Source: Paraburkholderia sabiae (lineage in GTDB: Bacteria; Pseudomonadota; Gammaproteobacteria; Burkholderiales; Burkholderiaceae). Taken from it: a DNA stretch of 64,000 bases. Made by a program: the position numbers and the translations under genes. The notes beneath the pieces were generated by a model. That model was not told the origin of the DNA and searched no databases. It saw nothing but the letters and a program-made list of their open reading frames with translations. Where the stretch lies: contig NZ_CP125295.1 of NCBI RefSeq assembly GCF_030412785.1, positions 3,286,001 through 3,350,000 on the forward strand, read 5' to 3'. Below, piece by piece: positions 24,515 to 33,432 of the stretch. Position 1 is the stretch's first letter; each line of letters opens with the position of its first letter.

Positions 24515-24851
24515 AACGTGCCGATAACGTTTCGAATGACGCTGCCCAATAAGCACGCGTTAAATAGATTAAAGGCTTCGCACTGGCAGCGAAGCCTAAA
24601 TACGCATCCAGCCATTTCTGCCGACAGAAGATGTCGGCGCTATTCGACGGATTGAATGGCGGCGAAAACTCGCACGATGCGTACCTGAATTTCGCCATCG
24701 ACCTTGAGAACCAAGGTCGCTTCCCTGAATTACTTTGATTCTAGCATCCCTTTGCGCGATCGCGCGCCGAAGCCACGCTCAGATATGTGCGGAAAGCGGC
24801 ATGGGCTCTACGTTTGCGACGAACGCACTGCGCGCGCACATCATAAGCATG
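24515..24851. other. Intergenic region without recognised features
   Basis: 337 bases between the H-NS-like gene and the end of the acyl-CoA synthetase gene. Short open frames here have no ribosome-binding site or domain and are not supported. It probably contains the promoter of the H-NS-like gene; no clear terminator was found. Confidence 0.4.
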
Positions 24852-26504
24852 CTAGGTTTTTCCCGGCTCCTGATCGATCGCACTCGACGACTTCACACGT
24901 GCGCGCAATTCGAATTTCTGGATCTTACCCGTCGATGTTTTCGGTAATTCGCCAAAGAATACCGCTTTAGGCAATTTGAATCCGGCGAGCAATTGACGGC
25001 AATGCGCGATGATTTCTTCGGCGTTAGCGTCCATGCCCTCTTTCAGTTCGACGAATGCGCATGGCACTTCGCCCCATTTCGGGTCGGGCATCGCGACGAC
25101 GGCCGCGACCGACACAGCCGGATGCCGGTACAACGCATCTTCGATTTCAATGCTCGAAATGTTCTCGCCGCCTGAAATGATGATGTCCTTGCTGCGGTCC
25201 TTGATGCGCACATAGCCGTCATCCGTGATCACGCCGAGATCGCCCGTATGGAACCAGCCGCCGCGAAATGCAGCTTCCGTTGCACGCTCGTTCTTCAGAT
25301 AGCCCTTCATGCAGATGTTGCCGCGGAACATCAGTTCGCCGATCGTCTCGCCGTCGCGCGGCACGGGTTCGAGCGTGTCGGGGTCGAGCACGTCGATAGC
25401 CGCCTGCAGGTGATACCGCACGCCTTGACGTGCGTTGAGGCGCGCGCGCTCGTCGTCGTCGAGCGCATCCCATGCGTCCTGCTTCGCGCAGACGGACGCG
25501 GGCCCATACACTTCCGTCAGTCCATATACGTGCGTCAGATCGAAGCCGATCGACTTCATGCGGGCGATCACGGCAGGCGACGGCGCCGCGCCCGCGACCA
25601 TCGTCGACACGCGATGCCCAATGCCTTCGCGCCATTCGGCAGGCGCATTCGCGAGCGCACTCTGCACGATGGGCGCGCCGCAATAGTGCGTGATGCGCTC
25701 GCGGCGAATCAGCTCGAATACGAGCTTCGGATCGAACTTGCGCAGACACACGTTGACACCCGCGCGCGCCGCGACGGTCCACGGAAAACACCAGCCGTTG
25801 CAGTGGAAAAGCGGCAACGTCCACAAATACACCGCATGCTTGGGCATATCCCATTCGAGGATATTGCTGAGCGCATTCAGATACGCACCGCGATGGTGAT
25901 ACACGACGCCCTTCGGCTCGCCCGTCGTGCCCGACGTGTAGTTCAGAGCAATGGCGTCCCATTCGTCGGCGGGCGGCGTCCATGCGAATTGCGGATCGCC
26001 TTGTTGCAGGAACGCTTCGTAGTCGGTCGCATTGGGAAAGTAGCGAGCGTCGGCGGGCATTGCATCGCTGACGCTGATGATGCGCAATTGCGGACACTCG
26101 CGCGCGGCGCGTAACGCGAGTTCACCGTATTCCGTATCGACGATCAGCGCCTTCGCCTCGCCATGTCGCAGCATATAGAGGATCGACGCGATATCGAGCC
26201 GCGTGTTTAGCGTATTGAGCACGGCGCCCGCCATCGGCACGCCGAAATGCGCTTCGATCATCGGCGGAATATTGGGCAGCAGCGCCGCGACGGTATCGCC
26301 ACGTCCGATGCCTGCAAGTTGCAACGCGCTCGCAAGACACCGCGCGCGCTCGTAGGTTTCGCGCCACGTGCGGCGGATGTCGCCATGCACGACGGCGAGC
26401 CGGTCGCCATAGACTTCCGCGGCACGCGCGATGAAGTCGATCGGCGTCAGCGGAACATGATTGGCCTCACGACGTGCGAGGCCCGCATCGTACATATGCG
26501 TCAT
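24852..26504 (-). CDS. AMP-dependent acyl-CoA synthetase
   Basis: A 550-residue member of the ANL superfamily. The AMP-binding P-loop is YTSGTTGEPKGVVYHHRGAY (about residues 185-204), the adenylate-contact motifs are YGLTEVYGP and GWFHTGDLG, and the C-terminal catalytic Lys lies in KTSTGKIQKFELR. It activates a carboxylic acid to acyl-AMP and then acyl-CoA. The long N-terminal region and WTLPLFHCNGWCFPW are typical of medium/long-chain fatty acyl-CoA synthetases of the FadD/AlkK kind. The ATG at 26504 follows GGGAGACACTGTC. The substrate is not resolved; medium-chain or aryl-aliphatic acids are plausible. Confidence 0.88.
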   Translation of the reverse strand: MTHMYDAGLARREANHVPLTPIDFIARAAEVYGDRLAVVHGDIRRTWRETYERARCLASALQLAGIGRGDTVAALLPNIPPMIEAHFGVPMAGAVLNTLNTRLDIASILYMLRHGEAKALIVDTEYGELALRAARECPQLRIISVSDAMPADARYFPNATDYEAFLQQGDPQFAWTPPADEWDAIALNYTSGTTGEPKGVVYHHRGAYLNALSNILEWDMPKHAVYLWTLPLFHCNGWCFPWTVAARAGVNVCLRKFDPKLVFELIRRERITHYCGAPIVQSALANAPAEWREGIGHRVSTMVAGAAPSPAVIARMKSIGFDLTHVYGLTEVYGPASVCAKQDAWDALDDDERARLNARQGVRYHLQAAIDVLDPDTLEPVPRDGETIGELMFRGNICMKGYLKNERATEAAFRGGWFHTGDLGVITDDGYVRIKDRSKDIIISGGENISSIEIEDALYRHPAVSVAAVVAMPDPKWGEVPCAFVELKEGMDANAEEIIAHCRQLLAGFKLPKAVFFGELPKTSTGKIQKFELRARVKSSSAIDQEPGKT

Positions 26505-26766
26505 GACAGTGTCTCCCGGCTCATGCGCGGTAGTGGTGGCGGAGTTGTTTTCTTTAGCGAAGCGCATTGCATCGCGCGCAACAGCAGTCGCTATTATCGA
26601 CCGTTGCAAAAGAATGTAGTGCCCGAACGAGCACGGCGCAGAACCAGCGTGGACTCGCGCGATTACGGCTTTTGTGCAAAGCCGCAACGCACGATGCCGG
26701 ATGCGCAGCGCTCGCGCGCTAACGGAAGTTGGGCCGATGCCCTCGGAACATCGCGCGATGAAGCAG

Positions 26767-27075
26767 TCAGACGCGCGGCAGATCGTCGATGAACTTCTCG
26801 ACGTGGCCATCCGGTATGTCGGTATCGATGCCGTCGTGGCCGTCGGCATGCGAGACCGTCTTGATCTTCGGCCCCAGCAGATTCATGCCGCCCAGCGTAA
26901 AGAGCGACCACACGGCATTGCCCGCATGAATTGCCGTCACGACATCGGCGACTTCGACGATCTCATGCGGCGAAAGCCATTCATTCGTTTTTGGATTGAC
27001 GAGAGCCCAACGGACGTGGGTGACGCGGTCTGTCATAGGGTTAATGCGTACGGCATCGATAGCATAGGTTGCCAT
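26767..27075 (-). CDS. DUF3892-like small protein
   Basis: A 102-residue soluble protein starting MATYAIDAVRINPMTDRVTH, close to the DUF3892 pattern of small bacterial proteins of unknown function. The C-terminal half contains GGMNLLGPKIKTVSHADG. ATG 27075 is chosen because GGAGGTGG sits upstream; an in-frame ATG 21 bases earlier is less likely. No operon partner. Confidence 0.6.
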   Translation of the reverse strand: MATYAIDAVRINPMTDRVTHVRWALVNPKTNEWLSPHEIVEVADVVTAIHAGNAVWSLFTLGGMNLLGPKIKTVSHADGHDGIDTDIPDGHVEKFIDDLPRV

Positions 27076-27404
27076 TTCCACCTCCATCGTCGTCACCCAG
27101 GCATCGTAGCACTTTAAATCTGGTTAGACGAAGCGGACGCAATCTGCAGACGCGTGTAGAAGACACGCACGGAACGCGGCCCGAAGGCCGCACACCGATG
27201 GACCCATTCGAAAATCAGCGCTCCGCTGCACGGCGATTGCCCGGATGTACTCTGCGTCGCCGACCGCCGCGTGACAATCCGCGTGCATGGAAATGACTGC
27301 ATCTTCGAATGGCTTCCACTTTCTATAACGGTCGTGCGCAAATTTTCTTTAACCGGGTTTGCACTAATGCGGCGCGCGGCCGCCCGCCGATGGAGCCACC
27401 GCAC
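27076..27404. other. Intergenic region between divergent genes
   Basis: 329 bases between the DUF3892-like gene and the DUF72 gene, presumably holding both promoters. A segment with TTTCTATAACGG (about 27331-27342) could be a -10 region for the plus strand. No RNA gene or repeat was recognised. Confidence 0.35.
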
Positions 27405-28343
27405 ATGCAGTACGATGACCGGACTGACTTGCACGGGAAACAGGCCATGTCGATCGAAGTCGGGACGGCGTCGTGGACGGACGCGACGCTCATCAAATCC
27501 GGGCGCTTTTATCCTAAGGGCTGCACGAGTGCTGAAGCGCGGCTGCGCTTCTATTCGAGCCAGTTTCCGATGGTCGAAGTGGACGCGTCGTACTACGCGA
27601 TGCCCACGGCCACCACCAGCGCGCTATGGGCCGAGCGCACGCCCGGAGACTTCACGTTCAACGTCAAGGCGTTCCGGCTTTTCACCGGACATCAGACGGA
27701 GCGCAAGGTCTTCCCGCCGGATATCCAGCCGCTTCTCCCGCAGAACGACAAACGCAATCTCTACTACCGCGACATGCCGCCCGATCTCATCGACGAGATG
27801 TGGCGGCGCTTCTTCGAGGCACTCGAACCGCTGCGCGTAGCAGGCAAGCTCGGCGCCGTGCTGTTTCAGTTCGCGCCGTGGATCTCCACCGCGCCGCGCG
27901 ACAACGCGCACGTGCGGCACTGCGCCGACCGCATGGCGTCGTATCTGACGGCATTCGAATTCCGCAACGCCAGCTGGTTCGACGACAGACACCGCGAATC
28001 GACGCTCGCTTTCGAACGCGAACACGGTCTCGTGCATGTGGTGATGGACGCGCCCGACGTGACAAACCGCGCGCATACGGTATGGGAGGCGACGTCGCCG
28101 GAACTGGTGATCGTGCGCATGCATGGCCGCAACGCGGAGACATGGAGCGGCAGCACGACGGCAGCGGGCCGCTTCAACTACGACTACACGGACCGGGAGC
28201 TGGAAGAGATCGCATTGCCCGTGCGCGAGATCGCAAAGCGCGCGGGGCGAACGCATGTGGTCTTCAACAACTGCTTTGAAGACGCGGCGCAACGCAATGC
28301 CCATTCGATGATCCGCATTCTCCAGCAAGAGCGTTTCGCATAA
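27405..28343 (+). CDS. DUF72 family protein
   Basis: About 312 residues (298 if the Met at 27447 is used). DUF72 hallmarks: EVGTASWTDATLIKSGRFYP near the N-terminus, VEVDASYYAMP, FTFNVKAFRLFTGH, FEFRNASWFDD and, near the end, HVVFNNCFEDAAQRNA. The family has a TIM-barrel-like fold of unknown biochemical function. Most members begin just before the GT-x-x-W motif, so the later Met at 27447 is equally plausible. It is followed by a 150-base gap and then the phosphodiesterase pair. Confidence 0.85.
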   Translation: MQYDDRTDLHGKQAMSIEVGTASWTDATLIKSGRFYPKGCTSAEARLRFYSSQFPMVEVDASYYAMPTATTSALWAERTPGDFTFNVKAFRLFTGHQTERKVFPPDIQPLLPQNDKRNLYYRDMPPDLIDEMWRRFFEALEPLRVAGKLGAVLFQFAPWISTAPRDNAHVRHCADRMASYLTAFEFRNASWFDDRHRESTLAFEREHGLVHVVMDAPDVTNRAHTVWEATSPELVIVRMHGRNAETWSGSTTAAGRFNYDYTDRELEEIALPVREIAKRAGRTHVVFNNCFEDAAQRNAHSMIRILQQERFA

Positions 28344-28493
28344 GCAGGGTCGCCAGGCACGACGACGCCTCGCTGTTTTCCGGTTGCAATTCAGTTTGTA
28401 TCGACTAGCCTCGTCTTATTCGAATCATACAAACGGCTTTCATACGACGATAAAGACGATGACGCTCACGAATAACAATGCCTGGGGGCGCCG

Positions 28494-29957
28494 ATGCTAT
28501 TGACGGCTTATGTGCAAGCCAGCGGGCCCGGTTTGCTGCAGCTATGGGTCGGCATGTTCGGCGTCGCGGTGCCGCCCGTGCCGCAGGTTTCGATCGACCG
28601 GCAAGTGTCGGCTCCACTCGACCCGCCGCAGTTCTCTCCTATCCGCGATTTCAGTGTCGACGACGCGGGCCAGCCCATCAATCATCAATGCGTCTTGCGT
28701 TTCAAGGTGCCGGACGAATCGCGGCCACGTCAGATTCGTGTCGATGCAGGCGGTGAACAGTTCGAATTCGCGAGCACGTCTTTACCCAAAGAAGTCCCGA
28801 CGCTGATGGACGGCAGCTTCAATATCCTGCTGTCGTCTTGCTATTCGCAGCCGGAAGATATCGACGGATTGCTGGGTACGATCGTCTCGCAGATCAAGGT
28901 GCAACCGCATCTGACCGTGCTCGCGGGCGATCAGGTGTATCTCGACCTGCCCCTCACGCAGCGCGTGCCCGATCAGAACCCGGACCGCGCGCGGTTGCTT
29001 GCGAACAAGTACTACCTCAACTGGCTCTCCGGCGCGTTGCGCGTGCCGGGGTTGCAATCGGTGCTGGAGCGCGCGCCCGTCGTGTGCATTCCCGACGATC
29101 ACGAGTTCTGGAACAACTATCCGTTTGCGCAGAAGCAGTTGCCCGACACGTGGACGGATGCGTCGCGCCAGTTGCTCGGCGACACGGCGCGCGCGCTCTA
29201 CGAGGACTATCAGATCGGCGGTGCGCCAGGCGGTGCGGGCGGCGCGATCCGGCTCGACGTCGAACCGTTGAAGATGCTCTTCGTCGATATGCGATGCGAT
29301 CGCGACAGCACGTTCACATCGTTGATGGGCCCTAAAGCCGTGGCCGCCATGCAGACATGGGAAAACGATCTCATCGCTGCACACGCAGCGGGGCAACCCG
29401 TAGTCGGACTGCTCGCGTCCGGGCAAGCGCTCTTCATCGATCCGCCCGAAAGCAACTGGCGCAAGAAGACCTTCGATGCCGAAATGCCGAACTACGCGCA
29501 ATTCGACGTGCTGCAAGCCACTCTCGGCCGGCTTGCGGACAACGGCATTCCCGTCGCCTACATCACGGGCGACGTGCATTGGGGACGCGTCGCATCGGGT
29601 CACGACCTGCAGACGAACATGATGCTCTACGAAGTGATCGCGTCGCCGTCGCGGCTGATACGCACGCCGTTTCTCGACACCGCAAAAGAAGCGGCCAATT
29701 CGGTCAAAGGTATTTTCGGCGGCGGCACTGCGTGGCCGCGTCATGCCGATCCTGAAGACGTGCCCGATCGCTTCGGACTGAATCATCGCTTCACGCTGAA
29801 ATCGGAATTCGGCCGACGCGGCGATCAGGTCGCGATCCTGTCGTTCACGCGCGTGGGCAGCGGCGTCGATATGCAGGTCATGTACTACGGCATTTCCAGC
29901 GACAAAGCGCTTTCGCAATCGGTATCCACGACGCGCTTCGAATTGCGCGCACGCTAA
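28494..29957 (+). CDS. PhoD-like metallophosphoesterase
   Basis: A 487-residue protein with the metal-binding motifs of the PhoD/calcineurin-like group: LLSSCYSQPEDIDGL, LTVLAGDQVYLDLPL, VCIPDDHEFWNNYPF and AYITGDVHWGR. It lacks an obvious Sec or Tat signal peptide (no twin Arg), unlike secreted PhoD phosphatases, so it may act in the cytoplasm. About 110 residues precede the catalytic domain and match no domain I recognise. It is followed after 29 bases by an unknown gene, probably co-transcribed. Confidence 0.75.
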   Translation: MLLTAYVQASGPGLLQLWVGMFGVAVPPVPQVSIDRQVSAPLDPPQFSPIRDFSVDDAGQPINHQCVLRFKVPDESRPRQIRVDAGGEQFEFASTSLPKEVPTLMDGSFNILLSSCYSQPEDIDGLLGTIVSQIKVQPHLTVLAGDQVYLDLPLTQRVPDQNPDRARLLANKYYLNWLSGALRVPGLQSVLERAPVVCIPDDHEFWNNYPFAQKQLPDTWTDASRQLLGDTARALYEDYQIGGAPGGAGGAIRLDVEPLKMLFVDMRCDRDSTFTSLMGPKAVAAMQTWENDLIAAHAAGQPVVGLLASGQALFIDPPESNWRKKTFDAEMPNYAQFDVLQATLGRLADNGIPVAYITGDVHWGRVASGHDLQTNMMLYEVIASPSRLIRTPFLDTAKEAANSVKGIFGGGTAWPRHADPEDVPDRFGLNHRFTLKSEFGRRGDQVAILSFTRVGSGVDMQVMYYGISSDKALSQSVSTTRFELRAR

Positions 29958-29986
29958 CTGGAACGTAACTACGACGAGGCATAAGC

Positions 29987-30796
29987 ATGCTGAAGATCGT
30001 TCGATCGACCACCACGCAATCGAATCCGCAATTCACGCAGTTCGAGCGCAATGACGGCGAAAGCAATACCGCATGGGGCGAACGCGCCGTGCGCGACATG
30101 CAGGCAGGCGGGCCCGACGAATGGACTTACGTCGTGCTGCTAGGCGGCAGCGATACGCTGGCGTTTCGCGTGCGCATCGCGCAATCGCATCTGCGGCACG
30201 ACATGCTGCCGTCGTTCTGGTCCGAATCGATACTCGTGCGGCTCGGCGGCGCGACGCTCAAGAACGCCGAAGCGTTGCATGTGCCGCTGCACCAGCCGGA
30301 AGGACCTGCGTTTGCAGCCCGCGTGAATGGCGTGGTCGCGCGGCCTTTAACAGACTTCGATGATACGACGCGCTTTCCGAATATCGCCGTCATCGCGCTG
30401 CCGGTTGCGCAAGCGAAGGTGGTCGATAAAGTGTCGAGCTTCCAGCAGTCGCGCGCGACGCTCGATGCGCTCGAACACGTGTTGCGCTGGCTCGCGTATG
30501 CGTGGGGCGCAGCGCGCACGCCCAATCCGCTGCACGACAACTACGGCTTGCCGTCGACGTGCATGATCGAAACGGTCTGCGCCGCCGCGAATTTCGACCT
30601 GACGCCGGGGCTCGAATCGCGAGCGTCATGTCCGGAAGCGATATGGGCTGCCGCCAACTATTGGCACGAGTACTTCGAGAAGTTCAATGGACGCGAACCG
30701 ATAGGACGCTACTACGCGCCGCACACGTATCCGATCGTCGAGCCTTCCGCGCCGCCTGCGCCCACTTCTTCGCCTAAACGCAAGGCGAAGAAATGA
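29987..30796 (+). CDS. Hypothetical protein paired with PhoD-like phosphatase
   Basis: A 269-residue protein with no signal peptide or membrane segment. Recognisable only by composition: an N-terminal half with LRHDMLPSFWSESILVRLGG, a conserved-looking LPSTCMIETVCAAANFDLTP, and a Pro/Ser/Lys tail (APTSSPKRKAKK). It follows the PhoD-like gene closely, so the two probably work on the same substrate. I cannot assign a domain. The ATG at 29987 has an ACGACGAGGC leader. Confidence 0.55.
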   Translation: MLKIVRSTTTQSNPQFTQFERNDGESNTAWGERAVRDMQAGGPDEWTYVVLLGGSDTLAFRVRIAQSHLRHDMLPSFWSESILVRLGGATLKNAEALHVPLHQPEGPAFAARVNGVVARPLTDFDDTTRFPNIAVIALPVAQAKVVDKVSSFQQSRATLDALEHVLRWLAYAWGAARTPNPLHDNYGLPSTCMIETVCAAANFDLTPGLESRASCPEAIWAAANYWHEYFEKFNGREPIGRYYAPHTYPIVEPSAPPAPTSSPKRKAKK

Positions 30797-30804
30797 GCTT
30801 TGGC

Positions 30805-33270
30805 TTAAGGCTGTGATGCAGGCACGCTCGCGGGACTTGCGGCAGGCGTCGACGCAAACGCGGGCGCTTGCGCTTCGCTACTCGCAGCAGCAGGCGCACT
30901 GGCTTCACCCGGCAATGGCAGGATTGGCGGCTGCGATGCGGCAGGCGAAATGATCTGCGGCGGCTCGATGTCCGTCGGCGCAGATGCGTCAGCAACGGGC
31001 GAAGCATTCTGCACGGCAGGCGCTGCGGGCGCAGGACGCGGCTTCGGGCGCGCCGCCGGCGCAGTCGTCTCAGGCTTGCTCGACGACGTGAACAGATACC
31101 CCATCCATGCCCGCAGCTTCGTACGCAGCGTGTCGAACATGCCGGGCGGCGGCTCTTCCGCGAACTTCACGCGCGGATCGATCAGACGCGAGCGCAGCGA
31201 ACGCTGGAAGAAGTCGCCGACGATCGGCAGCGCACTATGCGCGCCTTGTCCCCAGTAGTCGCTGCGCAGCGTCACGCGGCTGTCGTTGAAGCCGATCCAC
31301 GCGCCCGCCACGAGTTGCGGTTGCATCAGAATGAACCAGCCGTCCGCGTTGTCCTGCGTCGTGCCCGTCTTGCCCGCCACATCAGCGCGGATGCCGAAGC
31401 GCGTGCGAATCGCCGAGCCCGTTCCCTTGTTGACGACAGAGCGCATCACATCGACCAGGGTTTGCGCGCTCGCAATCGGCATCACGCGATCGGCATGCGC
31501 CGGCTGAAACTCGGCGAGCACTTCGCCCTTGCGGTCTTCGATCCGCGTGACGAGCATCGGCGCGATATACACGCCCTCATTGGCAATCGTGCCGTACGAC
31601 GACACCATCTCCTTCAACGTCACAGGACTCGTGCCCAACGCCAGCGAAGGCACCGCATCGAGCGGGCTTTCGCGCACGCCCATCGCACGCGCGAGCCGCG
31701 CGACCTTCGCGGGACCGACCGATTCCATCAGTTGCGCAGTGATACGGTTGCGCGAATACGCGAGACCATCGCGCAGCGTAATGGGACGGCCGCTCGGCGC
31801 GTCTTCGTCGCTGGGACGCCAGATTTCGCCGCCTGCCAGCGGAATTTCGACGGCCTGATCGGGGAACGTATCGTCGGGCTTCGCGCCTTGCTCGAAGGCC
31901 GCGCCATACACGAACGGCTTGAACGTCGAGCCCGGCTGGCGACGCGCCTGCGACACGTGATCGTACGGATCCTGCGTGAAATCGCGGCTGCCGACCCACG
32001 CCTTGATCTGGCCATTGCGCGGGTCCATCGCGACGAACGCGGCCTGCACACGCGTCTTGCTCTCGCACAGCGTCTTCATGAACGCATGATCGGCAGAAAG
32101 ATGCTTGAGCGCGTCGGCATCGCTCATGCCCGAATCTTTCGCGCTATGGTATTCGGGCGTCTCGCGAATGAACGCATTGAACACGTCCTGATGGCCGGAA
32201 CACGCGCTGCGCGCGTTCCACGCTGCATTCGCAATCGACTGCAATTGATTGCCCTGGAACGTGAGCGCCTGGGTCGCCATGGTTTGCAGACGCGCATCGA
32301 TCGTCGTGCGCACGACGAGTCCATCGGAGTAGATGTTGTAGTCGTTCGCATCGGCCCATGCGATCAGCCACTTCTTCAATTGCTGCGCGAAATGCGGCGC
32401 GGGACCGGGCGGCTCTGTCTGCCGTTCGAAATCGACGCGCAGCGGCTTGCCCTTCAGCGAATTGAATTGCGCCTGCGAAAGACGCTGGTATTTCACCATC
32501 TGCCCAAGCACGATATTGCGGCGGTCCAGCGCGCGCTCGGGATTGATCACCGGGTTGTAATAGCTGTTGCCCTTCAGCATGCCGATCAGCGTCGCGCTTT
32601 CGAGCACGGTGAGATTGTCGGCGGACTTGTCGAAATAGGTGCGCGCCGCCATTTCGATGCCGTACGCGTTGTAGAGAAACGGCACCGTATTCAGATACGT
32701 TTCGAGAATCTCGCTCTTCGTATAGAGCGCTTCGATCTTAAAGGCCGTGATCGCTTCCTTGATCTTGCGCGTGAGCGTCGGTGCGCGGCCGATGTCGTCG
32801 GGATAGAGATTGCGCGCGAGCTGCTGCGTGATCGTCGATCCGCCCTGACGGTCGCCCGAGAACGTATGCAACGCGGCGCCCGCAGTGCGCCTGAAGTCGA
32901 TGCCGTGATGCTCGTAGAAGCGGTGATCTTCAGTAGAGATCAGCGCATCGACGACGTGCGGCGAGATGTCCGAGAGCTTCATCCACACGCGGTTGGTCGG
33001 CTTGAACTCGGCAATCAGCTTGCCGTCCGCCGAATAGATCTGCGCGGGCTGCTCGATCTTCGCCTTGCGAATGTCTCCGATGCCAGGCGTGAACGGAATC
33101 AGGATCAGCACGTACAGCACGACGAGTGCAGGAATCGCGGCAATCGACAACCCGACGCCGCGCCATGTCGGATGACGCAAACGTTGCAACGCGCTCATGA
33201 CGAGCGGCTTCGCGTGGGCCCACGCCCCGGCGGATACTTTCTGGAAAAACGACAGTATCGACTGTCTCAC
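30805..33270 (-). CDS. mrcA: Class A penicillin-binding protein (PBP1-family, bifunctional)
   Basis: About 821 residues. After a cytoplasmic N-terminus there is one membrane anchor (GVGLSIAAIPALVVLYVLIL). The glycosyltransferase (GT51) domain follows, with catalytic Glu114 in EDHRFYEHHG and GGSTITQQLARNL. The transpeptidase domain has the active-site Ser448 (STFK), SRN at 506 and KTGTTQ starting at 634. The protein polymerises glycan strands and cross-links them at the inner membrane. The last 100 residues are Pro/Ala-rich and probably disordered. The start is uncertain: GTG 33270 is used, while TTG 33309 or ATG 33198 are alternatives. It lacks the pilM-N-O-P-Q context usual for ponA. Confidence 0.9.
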   Translation of the reverse strand: MRQSILSFFQKVSAGAWAHAKPLVMSALQRLRHPTWRGVGLSIAAIPALVVLYVLILIPFTPGIGDIRKAKIEQPAQIYSADGKLIAEFKPTNRVWMKLSDISPHVVDALISTEDHRFYEHHGIDFRRTAGAALHTFSGDRQGGSTITQQLARNLYPDDIGRAPTLTRKIKEAITAFKIEALYTKSEILETYLNTVPFLYNAYGIEMAARTYFDKSADNLTVLESATLIGMLKGNSYYNPVINPERALDRRNIVLGQMVKYQRLSQAQFNSLKGKPLRVDFERQTEPPGPAPHFAQQLKKWLIAWADANDYNIYSDGLVVRTTIDARLQTMATQALTFQGNQLQSIANAAWNARSACSGHQDVFNAFIRETPEYHSAKDSGMSDADALKHLSADHAFMKTLCESKTRVQAAFVAMDPRNGQIKAWVGSRDFTQDPYDHVSQARRQPGSTFKPFVYGAAFEQGAKPDDTFPDQAVEIPLAGGEIWRPSDEDAPSGRPITLRDGLAYSRNRITAQLMESVGPAKVARLARAMGVRESPLDAVPSLALGTSPVTLKEMVSSYGTIANEGVYIAPMLVTRIEDRKGEVLAEFQPAHADRVMPIASAQTLVDVMRSVVNKGTGSAIRTRFGIRADVAGKTGTTQDNADGWFILMQPQLVAGAWIGFNDSRVTLRSDYWGQGAHSALPIVGDFFQRSLRSRLIDPRVKFAEEPPPGMFDTLRTKLRAWMGYLFTSSSKPETTAPAARPKPRPAPAAPAVQNASPVADASAPTDIEPPQIISPAASQPPILPLPGEASAPAAASSEAQAPAFASTPAASPASVPASQP

Positions 33271-33432
33271 GCTAACGCACCATCGGCTGAAAAGGCTGCA
33301 TCCTACCAAAACAGCGTGGACGTCCAGGCGTTTTGCAAGAATCGGGCACGTAAGTGATGCACAAATGAAATCGGCCGAAGCCGCACCGCTTTGCGCGGAC
33401 GGGTTCGGCCGAACTGTAAAGCTGCGACGTTA

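Noticed and set aside
24462..24698. 78-codon minus-strand frame near the H-NS-like gene
   Set aside because: Overlaps the H-NS-like start in another frame, no ribosome-binding site or family.
30868..33357. 829-codon plus-strand open frame opposite the penicillin-binding protein
   Set aside because: Arg/His-rich antisense shadow; the minus-strand frame has all PBP motifs.
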